DNA of 64,000 bases from Cynocephalus volans (GCF_027409185.1 NC_084462.1:85856179-85920178), one strand, 5' to 3'. Shown: positions 33,911 to 46,500, numbered from the stretch's first letter. Translations and numbers: made by a program. Notes: generated by a model not told the origin, from the sequence alone.

Positions 33911-34559
33911 GCCCAAAATACGCAGCATGGGTTTGTTATGTGCGTATGTGTGTGCACACACATGTCGTGTGTTATGCAAAATACTACTTTAAACCTACTC
34001 TAAATAGACAGCCATAAAACAGGCCCAGTGCAGACTAATGGCATCCTACTGACACAGCATGGGTCTGGCAAAAGAAAATAAACCTCCAGTTCTTGATTCA
34101 CCCCCTGGTGTCAGCCCAGTGGTGGCACAGGGGGTAGCCCAGAACCCTGCTCTTCCTCTGGGCATGAAATACCCTCAGTTGTCCAAGGGGATGCTCTGCA
34201 GCTCCACAGCCTCCCTCCCCTCTGCCGCAGGCACTTGGCAGTAAACTTGGCAAGTCAAGATGGAGGAGACTCTGTCAGTGCTGAAAGGCTCACAGCTATT
34301 AATCTGATCCTTTCTCCCTGTTCTCACCCAACTTCCTCTTTCATGAGAGTCACAAAACCCTCTACACCAGCCCTGAGCACTGTGGACACTTCCACCTCTG
34401 TGCCCGCCCCAACCCCATGCTTTTCTTCTGCCAGACTGTCTATGACAATCAGTGTAGCTGAATTGTACAGGGACAGTTTCATTGTGGGGAGGGGGAGAAA
34501 GGCTACCTGGACCTTCCCCAGTACCACAGAAAGATCCCATGAAGCAGGCTTTCCTAGAT

Positions 34560-35260
34560 CTGAAATCATAGGAATTACCTGGTATTCTTCTTAAAGTACA
34601 GACTCCCAGGCCACTCTCCTAAAATTCTGATTTATTTGGTCTGTAAGTTTTGACAAGCGTATGGAATGATTCTTTTGATCTTGGAAAGTTTTAAAATACT
34701 GGCTTAGGAGCAAGTGGCCCTTCAACTTTACTGGGCATCTAAATTACCTGGGAAGTTTATTTAAAACATCTATCTGTGAATCCCACACTCAGAGAATCTA
34801 ATTGAGTAGTACGGGATGGAGTTCCGGAATGTGTAGTTTGAACAAGCCACCCCTTCCTGCTCCCAGGTGATGATGTATTTGAGCGCACCTCAATTACAGT
34901 TCACACTCTGGACTCCATGCCCTCATTATTCAGAATGCGGTCCTGGACCAGCAGCTGGGTATCCCCTGGGAGCTTGTTAGAGGTTCAGAATCTCAGCCCC
35001 ACCCTGACCTGCTGAATCAGAATCATCTTAACAAGATGTCCAGGTGATTCAAGTTTGAGACACACTGATTCAGAGCAGTGGTTCTCAGCCTTGGCTGTGG
35101 GTTAGCATCACCTGAGGAGCTTTTGAAAAATCCCAGGCTTAGGCCTCTGCTAGACTGAATAAATCACTATCTCTGGAAATGGATCCTAGGCATCCATGTT
35201 TTTAAAGTTTCTTAGTGGTACCAATTTATAACCAAGACTAAGAACTTCTGACAGTCCTTC
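34560..35260. mobile_element. cluster of four hAT-type relics
   Basis: Four successive pieces show the MER5/Charlie pattern: about 34565-34710, 34730-34880, 34925-35070 and 35075-35260. The third has GGGAGCTTGTTAGAGGTTCAG, CTGCTGAATCAGAATCATC and TTTGAGACACACTG. The fourth starts CAGTGGTTCTCAGCC, a typical terminus. Boundaries are approximate. Confidence 0.6.
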
Positions 35261-36622
35261 CAGCCACTCCCACTGCAGAATCCAGGCCAGGTCCAAAGTC
35301 CAGAAGAAGGGAATGATACCTTTGCCCATGGATCCAGAGCCTCAATAGCCAGAGGTCGTGCCCAAAAGGCCCATCACTTAGCAGTTTCCAGAAGAAAAAG
35401 AAACAGAATGGTATCTCATTTCACCTTATCTATAAAACATTCTTCATCTGAGTTCTTCATCCCTTGAATTTGAATTTCTCCAAGACTATTCCCCTGGCAT
35501 CCTCTCATTAATCTATTGTTATGGTTTCTACCACACAGACTCGGTGGATGTTTGCTGACGTTATCCATAAATCTGATCCTTATCTCCTCTATATTTAACG
35601 AGGGCATATATGGACCAGTCTCACCCAGACTTAGCAAGGAAGGACACTGTGTACTGCTGCCTTCTGGTGCCCAGTGCCCCCACCTGGGCACCTCATCTGG
35701 GGGGAGGCACTGATTGCCCTACTCCCAACTCACTTCAGTGTCCCAGCCAGAATTAATTTCCTCTGCACCTTCTGCTCCTGCAGCTCTGTTTCTCCAGACT
35801 GCTCCCTACCTGGCCCTGAAGCACAGGAGTGCTGGCAATACAGCTTCCTTCACCAAGGGCTCAGCCAACCTTCACTGACTTCTCAATGACACTTCAGAAA
35901 TATCCCCAGAGTGCCATTAAACTGCTTCAAAATAACTATCCAGTAGGGAGATTAAGTATATCTCATAGAACTTCATTCTATGTATACATTTTCAAAAGTT
36001 AAAGACTTATGTCTTGGGTGTCTCTATTTTCTATGGAGCCACATCCAACTTATTTATCCAACAGAGATGCTAAGTATGCCAAAGAAATAATCCATGGTCT
36101 AGTCTCATTGTCTGGCAAGAGAGAGATGGGGAGGTAAATTAATTATATTGAAGGAGAGGCATTCTATGGGCATAGAAGACAACAGTTCTCCCCAGATAGG
36201 AGAGGGAGTGGAGAAGGCTTAGCAGAAAATAAGATGTTTGAGCTTGTCCTTGATTACATAGGGAACTTATTATATAGAAAAGGAAAAAAGAAAGGACATT
36301 CTGGGTGGAAGGAACAGCTTGAGCAAAGGAATAGAGGTGTGAACATTCACAGTGTATTTAGGAATGACTTCTGAGCACTGTGGTAGGAGTGCTGGGTAGT
36401 GGGTGGGCTGTAGTAGAAAGTGAGATGGGAAAGGTGTGTGGGGTCAGAGTGTCAATGTCCTTGAATACATGCTAGAGCAGCCTCCAAGGGCTTTTCTCTT
36501 GGGCTTTTGGGAGACCCCTGTGAAGCTAATTCTATAATACATGCCATTGGGAGAATAGCATTTACAATTTGATTCTACAGACAATTTTCCAGATGCAAAC
36601 AAGGAAAACTTCACTAATTTGA
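35261..36622. other. intron, nothing recognised
   Basis: Unique-looking DNA. Frames on both strands near 35416-35890 lack recognisable domains. Confidence 0.3.
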
Positions 36623-36756
36623 CTTTTTTTTTCTGGGTTTTTTGGGGGGGTTTTGTTGTTGTTGTTGTTTGTGACTGGCCAGTATGGGGATCAAACCCTG
36701 GACCTTGGTGTTTTTATCAGTGACATGCTGTAACCAACCAAGCTAACCAGCCAGCC
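36623..36756 (-). mobile_element. tRNA-derived SINE, antisense, with 11-bp target duplication
   Basis: Read on the minus strand it runs GGCTGGCTGGTTAGCTTGG, tRNA-like body, CCAAGGTCCAGGGTTTGATCC and a long A-rich tail. CACTAATTTGA flanks it at 36612-36622 and 36757-36767. Confidence 0.85.
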
Positions 36757-37125
36757 CACTAATTTGAAATTGTAGAAAGTGTCTGATGACTTAGTGAAAA
36801 CTCAAAATTGTAGGGGTTTTTTAAAGGGAATTCTTTTTTTAACTTTTAGTTTCTGTGACTATTAGAAATATATGCAGCTATTAATCTCAGAAGTAAGATT
36901 GATAAACTAAGACATACAATCCAAATAATCCTATATGAGATAAAAATGCATAATAAGCATGTAAGTCATCAGGTATGCCACTTATTTTGACTGTGGAATA
37001 AGCATCATAATTTGGGCATCCAATCACATATTTCCAATTGTTAGGAAATTATTAGCCCCAAACTATTGAGGGTCTTTTTAAAATGAGGGAAACTGGTGTA
37101 ATAAAATTCCAGTGGATCAGGCATT

Positions 37126-37139
37126 AAAAGTAATTTAGG
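37126..37139 (+). repeat. LINE-1 target-site duplication, left copy
   Basis: AAAAGTAATTTAGG here and at 43949-43962 flanks the LINE-1. It is preceded by TT, so the original target read TT/AAAA, the canonical LINE-1 endonuclease site. Confidence 0.92.
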
Positions 37140-38674
37140 GAGTTTCAAGATGGCGGCGGCTGCGGCGGCTGGCGCGGAGTAGCTGAGGTGGAAAAGGTGG
37201 CCACTGGGCCTCAGGCAGCCGGGAAACTTGTGGACCTTCCTCTGGCCATCTCTTAAGGGAGGACTGCTGCTGCTGGCCGGTCGTGGGGGCTCAACGCCAC
37301 TTTGCCCCCGGCAGGAGAGGCTGCCTCATTTACAGGCAACAGCTTTGAAGTGTGGAGCAGGAAAAGAACTGATTCTTAGCTGCAAAAGTGAGTCTTGAAA
37401 CAGGGAACACGGCGCCAGGGCTGCTGTGGATGCAGCCAGGATCCCGGAGGCTGGGGCCACACTGAAGGCGGCCAGCTGCCCTATTCAGGATTCGAGGTTT
37501 CAGGCCGGCATTAAAGAAGACTCCTGGGAGCGCCCGAGCGGCGCCGCGACTGAACAGCCCGAGGCGGCAGCGCCGAGAACACAGAAGGCAACAAACCAGA
37601 GACAGAGCGAGCGCCCGACCTGGCACAGCACTGTGAGTGATCCCTGGCACAGCTCTGTTCGGGGGGTGGATGCACACGCGGCTCCCCGCCTGCACCACCA
37701 GGCCACTCACTACCCCGGTGCTGCCTCCATTTTCCCAGGTGCGGGCAGCTCCGCCCTGCTCGGCCATCACTGAGCCCATTTGCTTGGCCTGGCGCGGGGC
37801 TTTCCGGACCCTGCGGGCCGGCCTCCTCTCCCACTCCCTCCGCGGTTCTCTGGCAGGGCTGGGGGTGTGGGGCGTCCCGACCAGTTTTGGGAGGGCTAGG
37901 AAGTACGGGCGGGCCGACTGTCACTCCACCACACCCTGGACTCCGGCCCCGGTAAACTTCCTGTTACTGGGAGGCAGATACCATCTCTGCGACCACCAGT
38001 TTGGAAAAAAGCCTAACGAATTTCTGGTTGGGAATAGTGTGGTAGGAGAGTTCGCAGGTCCGCTTGAACCTGCCGGAGAGCAGGCTGCAGGCGGGCACTA
38101 GACTCGGTTTATACCGGGGGGATACAAAGGTGAACAAGACCCGAGAAAGATCTACACAGTGCTACAAAGGCACCCAGAGAGACCGGTCGTCTGTGCCTAG
38201 CAGAAACCTGGTAGACTTCCTGGGCGAGGCGGTGCTGAGCAGGGTCTTGAAGGCCCAGCTGATAGGCGAGGGGTGCAGAAGACACGCCCCAACCCAGCAC
38301 AGTGTGCACAGAGGGGGGAGACTTGCGGCCAGGGAGGCGGAGACTCGACAGAAACCACACACCCGGTGGGGTCGCCACTGCACGATCTAACAGCCTGGGC
38401 CAGAGCACACGGAACGGGGAGAAGTCCTGTACAGAAAGTGAAAGCTCAACAGAGATCACACACCCTGTGGTACGTGATCCACCAGCCCAGCAAAGTACAA
38501 GCTGACCAGAAAGGTGGATCCCCGGAGAAGCCCAAGACCCGAGGCAACCACACACACAAGACACTAGAGGCCAACTGAGCAGTCACGGTGGGAGCCATAC
38601 CAAATTGGCAACCACAGCAACATCCTAGTTAGTCATTAGTCTTAAACCGGTGGACTGTGAAACCCCCTGCCACA
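37140..38674 (+). promoter_or_regulatory. LINE-1 5' UTR with internal promoter
   Basis: This is a CpG-rich 1.5 kb leader. TTTCAAGATGGCGGC at about 37143-37157 lies within 20 bases of the element's 5' end and matches the YY1 site that positions transcription start in other mammalian LINE-1s. Presence of the 5' end means the copy is not 5'-truncated. The frames on both strands within it are not recognised proteins. Confidence 0.85.
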
Positions 38675-39655
38675 ATGAATAAACACCAAAAAAAAGACAC
38701 CAGAAATACAAAAAATCAAGAAAGTACACCACCAAAAGTTAATAAATCTCATACTCTAGATCCTATAGAACAAGAAGCCCTTGAAATAACTGACAAGGAA
38801 TTTCGAGTGATAATTCTAAGGAAACTGAATGAGATACAAGAAAACTCAGCTAGACATCATGATGAAATGAGGAAAAGTATACAGGATCTGAAAGAGGAAA
38901 TATACAAGGAAATCAATGTCCTGAAAAAAAATGTAGCAGAACTTGCTGAACTGAAGAAGTTATTCAGCGAAATAAAAAACACAACGGAGAGTTTAACCAG
39001 CAGGCTTGTCGAAGTTGAAGAGAGAACCTCTGAACTTGAAGATGGGCTGTTTGAAATAACACAAGCAGACAAAAAGAAAGAAAAAAGAATCAAGGACATT
39101 GAAGAAAATCTGAGAGAGATATCAGACAACCTTAAGCGCTCAAATATCCGAGTCATGGGTATTCCAGAAGGGGAGGAAAATGGAGATTCCATTGAAAACA
39201 TATTCAACAAAATAGTGGCAGAAAACTTCCCAGGTATAGGAAAAATCACAGATCTTCAGATCCAGGAAGCTCAACGATCTCCAAACGTATTCAACCCAAA
39301 AAGGCCTTCTCCAAGACATGTCATAGTCAAATTGGCAAAACTCAGAGACAAAGACAGAATCTTAAAAGCTGCAAGAGAGAAGCGTCAAATCACCTATAAG
39401 GGAGCCCCAATCAGGTTAACATCAGACTTTTCATCACAAACCCTAAAAGCTAGAAAGGAATGGGATGATATTTTCAAAATACTAAAAGACAAAGATTGCC
39501 AGCCAAGAATACTCTACCCTGCAAGGCTATCCTTCCGAAATGAGGGGCAAATAGTATATTTCTCAGACAAACAAAAACTACGGGAGTTCACTACCACAAG
39601 ACCACCCTTACAAGAAATCCTCAAGGGAGTACTGGGTTTGGTTCCTGAAAAATAA
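38675..39655 (+). CDS. LINE-1 ORF1 protein (RNA-binding chaperone)
   Basis: A 326-residue protein that binds LINE-1 RNA as a trimer and is needed for retrotransposition in the ribonucleoprotein particle. Order: basic N-terminal tail (1-30), a coiled coil (about 45-150, heptad-rich with KKNVAELAELKKLF), an RRM-like domain from about 153 with NIRVMGIPEGEE (Asn157 as in other ORF1s), and a C-terminal domain with PRHVIVK, REKRQITYKG and TTRPPLQE. The start is ATG 38675. An in-frame GTG 18 bases upstream is not used as a start in mammals. Length is near the usual 330-340. No stop or frameshift interrupts it. Confidence 0.93.
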   Translation: MNKHQKKDTRNTKNQESTPPKVNKSHTLDPIEQEALEITDKEFRVIILRKLNEIQENSARHHDEMRKSIQDLKEEIYKEINVLKKNVAELAELKKLFSEIKNTTESLTSRLVEVEERTSELEDGLFEITQADKKKEKRIKDIEENLREISDNLKRSNIRVMGIPEGEENGDSIENIFNKIVAENFPGIGKITDLQIQEAQRSPNVFNPKRPSPRHVIVKLAKLRDKDRILKAAREKRQITYKGAPIRLTSDFSSQTLKARKEWDDIFKILKDKDCQPRILYPARLSFRNEGQIVYFSDKQKLREFTTTRPPLQEILKGVLGLVPEK

Positions 39656-39842
39656 CTACCACTGCCATAAAAACCTAAGAAAAATCTAAACCCGCTAGTA
39701 CAATAAAAATGGCATTCATGAAGAGAAAACAAGCTAACAAAAACACTATCTACAACCTAAGGAACCAACAAACAAAGAAACCAAACAGTAAATCAGAAAG
39801 CAAGGAACAAAAGACACCTAAGACAACCAAACAACCAATAAA

Positions 39843-42800
39843 ATGCTAGGAATAAATCAACACCTTTCAATAACAACTCTTAATGTTAAAGGCTTAAATT
39901 CCCCAGTTAAAAGACACAGACTGGCTGACTGGATCAAAAAGCAGGACCCAACTATATGCTGCCTACAAGAGACCCACCTCACCCATAAAGATTCACACAG
40001 ACTAAGAGTGAAAGGATGGAAAAAGATTTACCATGCAAACAGAAAAGAAAAACGAGCTCGAGTGGCTATTCTTATATCTGACAAAATAGACTTTAAACTA
40101 AAAACCATAAAAAGAGACAATGAGGGACACTACTTAATGATAAAAGGACTGATCCATCAAGAAGACATAACAATCATAAATATGTACGCACCCAATGTTG
40201 GAGCAGCCAGATTTATAAAACAAACTCTATTAGACCTAAAGAAGGAAATAGACACTAATACCATAATAGCAGGGGACCTGAACACTCCACTGTCAATATT
40301 AGACAGATCATCTAGGCAAAGAATCAGTAGAGAAACACAAGATCTAAACAAGACTCTAGACCAATTGGAATTGGCAGATATCTACAGAACATTCCACCCA
40401 ACAACCTCAGAATATTCATTCTTCTCATCAGCACATGGATCATTCTCCAAGATAGATCACATATTAGGTCACAAATCAAGTCTCAATAAATTCAAAAAAA
40501 TTGCAATTATCCCATGTATCTTCTCAGACCACAATGGATTAAAACTAGAAATTAATAACAAACAAAACTCTGGAAACTATACAAACACATGGAAATTAAA
40601 CAGCATTCTACTTAATGACATATGGGTCCAAGAAGAAATCAAGCAGGAAATCAAAAAGTTTATTGAAACTAATGAAAACAATGATACATCATACCAAAAC
40701 CTGTGGGATACTGCAAAAGCAGTATTGAGGGGAAAATTTATTGCATTAAATGCTCACTTCAGAAGAATGGAAAGATGGCAAGTGAACAACCTAACACTTC
40801 ACCTTAAAGAACTAGAAAAACAAGAACAATCCAATCCTAAAGTTAGCAGACGGAAAGAAATCATTAAGATCAGAGCAGAACTGAATGAAATTGAAAACCA
40901 AAAAACAATTCAAAAGATCAACGAATCCAAAAGTTGGTTTTTTGAAAAGATAAATAAAATTGACAAACCATTAGCATGGCTAACAAAAAAAAGAAGAGAG
41001 AAGACTCAAATAACAAAAATTAGAAATGAAAAGGGCGATATTACAACTGATTCATCTGAAATACAAGGAATCATTCGAGACTACTATAAACAACTATACG
41101 CCAACAAATTTGAAAATCTGGAGGAAATGGATAAATTTCTGGACACACACAAGCTCCCAAAACTGAACCGTGAAGACGTAGAAAATTTGAACAGACCAAT
41201 AACAATAAAGGAGATTGAAGCTGTTATCAGAAGGCTCCCAACAAAGAAAAGCCCAGGACCAGATGGATTCACAGCAGAATTTTACCAAACATTCAAAGAG
41301 GAATTGACACCGATTCTTTACAAACTATTCCAAAAGATTGAAACGGACGCAAATCTCCCAAACTCATTCTATGAAGCAAACATCATCCTGATACCAAAAC
41401 CAGGTAAAGATATAACCAAAAAAGAAAACTACAGGCCGATATCCTTGATGAATATAGATGCAAAAATCCTCACTAAAATACTAGCAAACAGAATACAGCA
41501 ACACATACGAAAAATTATTCATCACGATCAAGTGGGATTCATCCCAGGGATGCAAGGTTGGTTCAACATACGCAAATCAATAAATGTGATACACCATATT
41601 AATAAACTCAAACACAAGGACCATATGATCATCTCTATAGATGCTGAAAAAGCATTTGATAAAGTTCAGCACTCATTCATGACAAAGACCCTCTATAAGT
41701 TAGGTATAGAGGGAAAGTATCTCAACATAATTAAAGCCATATATGCCAAACCCACTGCCAATATCATCCTGAATGGAGAAAAGCTGAAAGCTTTTCCTTT
41801 AAGAACAGGCACTAGACAAGGATGCCCACTCTCACCACTCCTATTCAACATAGTGTTGGAAGTACTAGCCAGAGCAATCAGAGAAGAGAAGGAAATAAAG
41901 GGCATCCAGATTGGAAAAGATGAAGTCAAACTGTCCCTGTTTGCAGATGACATGATCCTATATATCGAACAGCCTAAAACCTCTACAAAAAAACTGTTGG
42001 AATTGATAAATGATTTCAGCACAGTAGCAGGATACAAAATCAACACACAAAAATCAGTAGCATTTCTTTTCTCCAATAGTGAACATGCAGAAGGAGAAAT
42101 CAAGAAAGCCTGCCCATTTACAATAGCCACCAAAAAAATAAAATACTTAGGAATTGAGTTAACCAAGGAGGTGAAAAATCTCTATAATGAGAACTACAAA
42201 CCACTGCTGAGAGAAATTAGAGAGGATACAAGAAGATGGAAAGATATTCCATGCTCTTGGATTGGAAGAATCAACATAGTGAAAATGTCCATACTACCCA
42301 AAGTGATATACAAATTCAATGCAATCCCCATCAAAATTCCAAAGACATTTTTCTCAGAAATGGAAAAAACTATTCAGACATTTATATGGAACAATAAAAG
42401 CCCACGAATAGCCAAAGCAATGCTCAGCAAAAAAAATAAAGCTGGAGGCATAACACTACCTGACTTTAAGCTATACTACAAAGCTATAATAACCAAAACA
42501 GTATGGTACTGGCATAAAAACAGACACACTGACCAATGGAATAGAATAGAGAATCCAGAAATCAACCCTCACACTTACTGCCATCTGATCTTTGACAAAG
42601 GCACCAAGCCTATTCACTGGGGAAGGGACTGCCTCTTCAGCAAGTGGTGCTGGGATAACTGGATATCGATATGCAGGAGAATGAAACTAGATCCATACCT
42701 CTCACCGTATACTAAAATCAACTCAAAATGGATTAAGGATTTAAATATACACTCTGAGACAATAAAACTTCTTAAAGAAAACATAGGGGAAACACTTCAG

Positions 42801-43670
42801 GAAATAGGACTGGGCACAGACTTCATGAATACGACCCCAAAAGCACGGGCAACCAAAGGAAAAATAAACAAATGGGATTATATCAAACTAAAAAGCTTCT
42901 GCACAGCAAAAGAAACAATTAAAAGAGTTAAAAGACAACCAACAGAGTGGGAGAAAATATTTGCAAAATATACATCTGACAAAGGATTAATATCCAGAAT
43001 ATATAAGGAACTCAAACAACTTTACAAGAAGAAAACAAGCAACCCAATTAAAAAATGGGCAAAAGAGCTAAGTAGGCATTTCTCTAAGGAAGATATCCAA
43101 ATGGCCAACAGACATATGAAAAAATGCTCAACATCACTCAGCATCCGGGAAATGCAAATCAAAACCACATTGAGATACCATCTAACCCCAGTTAGGATGG
43201 CTAAAATCCAAAAGACTATGAACGATAAATGCTGGCGAGGCTGCGGAGAAAAAGGAACTCTCATACACTGTTGGTGGGACTGCAAAATGGTGCAGCCTCT
43301 ATGGAAAATGGTATGGAGGTTCCTTAAACAATTGCAAATAGATCTACCATACGACCCAGCCATCCCACTGTTGGGAATATACCCAGAGGAATGGAAATCA
43401 TCAAGTCGAAGGTATACCTGTTCCCCAATGTTCATCGCAGCACTCTTTACAATAGCCAAGAGTTGGAACCAGCCCAAATGCCCATCATCAGATGAGTGGA
43501 TACGGAAAATGTGGTACATCTACACAATGGAATACTACTCAGCTATAAAAACGAATGAAATACTGCCATTTGCAACAACATGGATGGACCTTGAGAGAAT
43601 TATATTAAGTGAAACAAGTCAGGCACAGAAAGAGAAATACCACATGTTCTCACTTATTGGAGGGAGCTAA
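39843..43670 (+). CDS. LINE-1 ORF2 protein (endonuclease and reverse transcriptase)
   Basis: A 1275-residue protein that nicks genomic DNA and reverse-transcribes the LINE-1 RNA at the nick. The N-terminal apurinic-type endonuclease (1-239) keeps Asn14, Glu43, Asp145, Asn147 and His230 (in SDHN). The Z region (about 380-480) is followed by the reverse transcriptase (about 500-775) with FADD at 700-703, giving catalytic Asp702 and Asp703. The C-terminal zinc-knuckle-like motif has Cys1130, Cys1134, Cys1143 and Cys1147. The length is the family's usual one and every key residue I checked is present. The frame is fully open, so the protein is predicted to be functional. ORF2 is translated from the same RNA as ORF1 by an unconventional, inefficient mechanism (known). 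Start ATG 39843 gives the expected N-terminus. Confidence 0.95.
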   Translation: MLGINQHLSITTLNVKGLNSPVKRHRLADWIKKQDPTICCLQETHLTHKDSHRLRVKGWKKIYHANRKEKRARVAILISDKIDFKLKTIKRDNEGHYLMIKGLIHQEDITIINMYAPNVGAARFIKQTLLDLKKEIDTNTIIAGDLNTPLSILDRSSRQRISRETQDLNKTLDQLELADIYRTFHPTTSEYSFFSSAHGSFSKIDHILGHKSSLNKFKKIAIIPCIFSDHNGLKLEINNKQNSGNYTNTWKLNSILLNDIWVQEEIKQEIKKFIETNENNDTSYQNLWDTAKAVLRGKFIALNAHFRRMERWQVNNLTLHLKELEKQEQSNPKVSRRKEIIKIRAELNEIENQKTIQKINESKSWFFEKINKIDKPLAWLTKKRREKTQITKIRNEKGDITTDSSEIQGIIRDYYKQLYANKFENLEEMDKFLDTHKLPKLNREDVENLNRPITIKEIEAVIRRLPTKKSPGPDGFTAEFYQTFKEELTPILYKLFQKIETDANLPNSFYEANIILIPKPGKDITKKENYRPISLMNIDAKILTKILANRIQQHIRKIIHHDQVGFIPGMQGWFNIRKSINVIHHINKLKHKDHMIISIDAEKAFDKVQHSFMTKTLYKLGIEGKYLNIIKAIYAKPTANIILNGEKLKAFPLRTGTRQGCPLSPLLFNIVLEVLARAIREEKEIKGIQIGKDEVKLSLFADDMILYIEQPKTSTKKLLELINDFSTVAGYKINTQKSVAFLFSNSEHAEGEIKKACPFTIATKKIKYLGIELTKEVKNLYNENYKPLLREIREDTRRWKDIPCSWIGRINIVKMSILPKVIYKFNAIPIKIPKTFFSEMEKTIQTFIWNNKSPRIAKAMLSKKNKAGGITLPDFKLYYKAIITKTVWYWHKNRHTDQWNRIENPEINPHTYCHLIFDKGTKPIHWGRDCLFSKWCWDNWISICRRMKLDPYLSPYTKINSKWIKDLNIHSETIKLLKENIGETLQEIGLGTDFMNTTPKARATKGKINKWDYIKLKSFCTAKETIKRVKRQPTEWEKIFAKYTSDKGLISRIYKELKQLYKKKTSNPIKKWAKELSRHFSKEDIQMANRHMKKCSTSLSIREMQIKTTLRYHLTPVRMAKIQKTMNDKCWRGCGEKGTLIHCWWDCKMVQPLWKMVWRFLKQLQIDLPYDPAIPLLGIYPEEWKSSSRRYTCSPMFIAALFTIAKSWNQPKCPSSDEWIRKMWYIYTMEYYSAIKTNEILPFATTWMDLERIILSETSQAQKEKYHMFSLIGGS

Positions 43671-43948
43671 AAATTAATATATAAATTCACACACACACAC
43701 ACACAAACTGGGGGGGGGGGAAGAAGATATAACAACCACAATTATTTGAAGTTGATACAACAAACAAACAGAAAGGACATTGTTGGGGGGGAGGGGGGAG
43801 GGAAAAGGGAGGGAGGTTTTGGTGATGGGGAGCATTAATCAGCTACAATGTATATCAAAAAAAATAAATAAATAAATAAATAAAAATAAAAAAATAAAAA
43901 AAAATAAAATAAAAAAAAAAAAAAGATAAAAAAAAAAAAAAAAAAAAA
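43671..43948 (+). other. LINE-1 3' UTR and A-rich tail
   Basis: After the ORF2 stop come a CA run (43688-43704), a G-run at 43710-43719 and a G-rich stretch at 43780-43825 like the conserved polypurine tract of mammalian LINE-1s. GGTGATGGGGAGCATTAATC and an A-rich tail with AATA units from about 43857 follow. AATAAA words in the tail can act as polyadenylation signals in sense with ONECUT1. Confidence 0.85.
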
Positions 43949-43962
43949 AAAAGTAATTTAGG
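43949..43962 (+). repeat. LINE-1 target-site duplication, right copy
   Basis: AAAAGTAATTTAGG matches 37126-37139 exactly. The first A bases blend with the element's tail. Confidence 0.9.
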
Positions 43963-44474
43963 AATTTAGAAATCAAAACTCTTGGGCCACCTATGAGAAA
44001 AGAGCCATATTACCCTTTGCTACCGACCAAACAAGCAGGTGTGAGGCAGTGGCTTCTCTTCCCACCAGTTCCTTTGAAGCTGCAATACAGGGAGCGAGCT
44101 TCATGGCAGGAAGGGTCAGGCTGGTGGGCGTCTCTTCCCGACAGTATGGGGAAGCTCGCACCTGTGTTCAGGAAAGTGTGTGCATGTGAGCATGAGTGGC
44201 CAGCAGGAGGACAGTGCAAGTGTCACAGAGGTATGAAGTACCCTCATTCAGTGGAGATTCCCAGCTCACCTTTCTAGCTCAGGTTCAGCCTGAGCCACAG
44301 TGAAACAACAAAGGAGGGAAGACAAAGTTTGTGGGAAAATGAACTAAGATATTCTAGACGCACACAAAAGGGCTGTTTGAGGGGGTCAGGAAAGCAAACG
44401 CCGGTAGGATTCTCTGCTTCCCTCCAGTCTGTGCCTGAGGAACGGTGGGGACACATCAGGTCTCCTCCAGTGCA

Positions 44475-44640
44475 ATCACCCTGCACTGGCTCAAGTCCCA
44501 GCTCCACCACTGACTGTCAGAGTGACCCTGGTTGGGCCAGTCCCTTACCCTCACTGAGCCTCAGGCTGGTCATCTGTCAACTACAGATAATAACAGCACC
44601 ATAGCTGTCGTGAGGCCCTATGAGGCAATTTAGTTCCCCT
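44475..44640 (+). mobile_element. MIR SINE
   Basis: CCCAGCTCCACCACTGACTGTC, CCCTTACCCTCACTGAGCCTCAGG and ATCTGTCAACTACAGATAATAACAG follow the MIR consensus order. Confidence 0.75.
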
Positions 44641-45359
44641 ATGGGGCCTAGCATGGGCAATCCTGTTCCACCCCTATCGGGCTCAAGCAACCTCTCCCCT
44701 CCTTTTATCCCAAAGTCCAAGGCTCCACTTCTCCTGGTACAGCGATGGAGCTTTACCTAGAGAAGAGAGGTCAATCAAAATGTTTTATACGCTGACTCTG
44801 GAAGGTATACCCACGGGAAGGCAGGCCTCTGTCCTGGACAGCTCTGTTAAAGAAGCAAACGGTGGGTGGGGAAGGGGAGTGGTGAGAGGTCTGGAGCCGT
44901 TTCTGACCTGAATGGGATGGAGCAGGCCTCTCCTGGCTTTAGTCCAAGCCCTCTGCTCCCCATACTTCCTTTTCCATGGGGTCAGCTGTTTCCTTCAGCT
45001 TCTTCTCAGAGCTGATATCCACTTGGAGACAGCTGTCCCTGCTCCCCTGCACCCTTCCTGACACTAGACTCACCTGGTTCCTCTCCCGGGCCAGCGTGGC
45101 TGTGCTGCCCACTCTGCTGCCCGAACTCTCCTCCCCCAGCTTCCTGGACTGGCAAACTGCTGTCCTTTCAGCCACACGGAGACAAGTTTGGCTGACAACT
45201 GGCCCACTGCTGCTGGGCCACTCACCTTGGCTGCAGGTTCCCTGGGCACCGCTTCACACTGCTTCAGCTCCTGCCCCTGATCACCATCCTGGGGAAAGTT
45301 TTCATGGTATGTTCAGGGTTCTCCCCTCTGCCTCCAGGGCAGAGTGGGGTTTGAGGCTG
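44641..45359. other. intron, nothing coding recognised
   Basis: Mixed-composition unique DNA. The open frame at 44976-45404 (+) has a Ser/Leu/Pro-rich translation without domain and is not supported as a gene. Confidence 0.3.
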
Positions 45360-45530
45360 AAGTCTCCCACTAACCAACTGTGTGCCCAGAGGCAAGTCAC
45401 CTAATCTTGTGGACAGTGTTTCATCTACAAAAAAAGGAAGAACACCCATCTCTACCTCATCTGAGTTTTGTGGGGATCACATGGGAAGATTTTTATGGAG
45501 GTATTTTAAGCACTGTAAAGGAAGATACAG
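45360..45530 (+). mobile_element. MIR SINE
   Basis: CTAACCAACTGTGTGCCCAGAGG, CAAGTCACCTAATCTTGTGG, and TACCTCATCTGAGTTTTGTGG match the MIR order with moderate decay. Confidence 0.7.
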
Positions 45531-46229
45531 GGGTGAGATATAGTGATATTCAGCACTGGGAATGTCTGCACCCACAAATTCACGGGCACACAGCAAATGT
45601 AGCTTGTATCCAGCAGGTTCCAGCTTGTTCCCAGACAATCTTTGCAGGAGTTCACTTCCCATGCAAAGGCTGTCCCTATCAGTTAGAACTCACTGGTGTT
45701 GCTTTTCAAGTTGCACATGGTGCTGTGCCCTCTGAATTTGCCGCTTAAGAGCTGCCTCACTCCAAAAACAATAGGGGGACCAGTTTACAAAAATATATAT
45801 AGCACAGCAAAATAACTCAAGGCAAGGCAGGTAACATTCTGACTCAGGATTCCTGGAGTCTGAGCTCTAATCCTGAAGCTGTCATGGTCAATCCTCTGGC
45901 TCTGTAGTCTGCATAGTGGATACTGGCCTGGAAAACAGGCTCAGGAACAGACCTGCCCCCATTTACCTGCATAGTTCCCCTATATGTGTCTCTGCCTTTC
46001 CCTGTCTTGTTTTATTGGAATCTGTATGTATGCTTACTCATCCACAAGTACTGTCTTACAGAGCTTACTTTGAAAAGTAGCTTCTGCTGACAAGAGAGGG
46101 TCTTTAGGGGCTCAGTGAACACGAGCAGCCAACCACCTCTTGTCCTTGCCACAGCCCAGGGGAGGTTCCCTCTCAGTGGTCATTGGGGGTGAGAGCAGAG
46201 AGCTCATTCCGGGTGTGTGCCCAGCTGCT

Positions 46230-46500
46230 GCTTTTAAAAACAACTTTATGGAGATGTAATTTATATACCATGCAATTCATCCATTTAAAGTGTATAATTC
46301 AGTGGTTTTTAATATCATCATAGAGCTGTACAACCATCACCACAGTTAATTTTAGAACATTTTCATCATCCCCCGAAAAAAGAAACCCTGTACCCATTAG
46401 CAGTTACTCCCATTCTCCCCACCATCCCCACAGCCATAGGCAACCACCAACCTACCACCTGTCCCTATGGACGTGCCTATTCTGGCCCACATGCTTTTTG
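46230..46500. mobile_element. old LINE-1 (L1M-class) fragment
   Basis: ACTTTATGGAGATGTAATTT, CCATTTAAAGTGTATAATTC, CAACCATCACCACAGTTAAT and CCCATTAGCAGTTACTCCC form a segment common to old mammalian LINE-1s. There is no open frame. Confidence 0.7.

Larger units (their letters stand above)
37140..43948 (+). mobile_element. full-length, apparently intact LINE-1 (non-LTR retrotransposon)
   Basis: This is a 6.8 kb element with a CpG-rich 5' UTR, ORF1, a 187-base spacer, ORF2, a 3' UTR with a G-rich tract and a long A-rich tail of about 95 bases. Both frames are open along their length. A 14-bp perfect target-site duplication and TT/AAAA target show insertion by its own endonuclease pathway. Mobilisation copies the RNA by target-primed reverse transcription (known of the family). 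The intact frames, the perfect duplication and the long tail suggest a recent insertion. It lies sense in the ONECUT1 intron about 20 kb past exon 1. It may be polymorphic. Present activity cannot be judged from sequence. Confidence 0.95.

Noticed and set aside
41940-41951. Reverse transcriptase motif as evidence of an endogenous retrovirus
   Set aside because: There are no LTRs, gag, protease or envelope. The 14-bp duplication, A tail and endonuclease domain identify a LINE-1.
38857-43519. Minus-strand frames opposite the LINE-1 ORFs
   Set aside because: They are shadows of ORF1 and ORF2.
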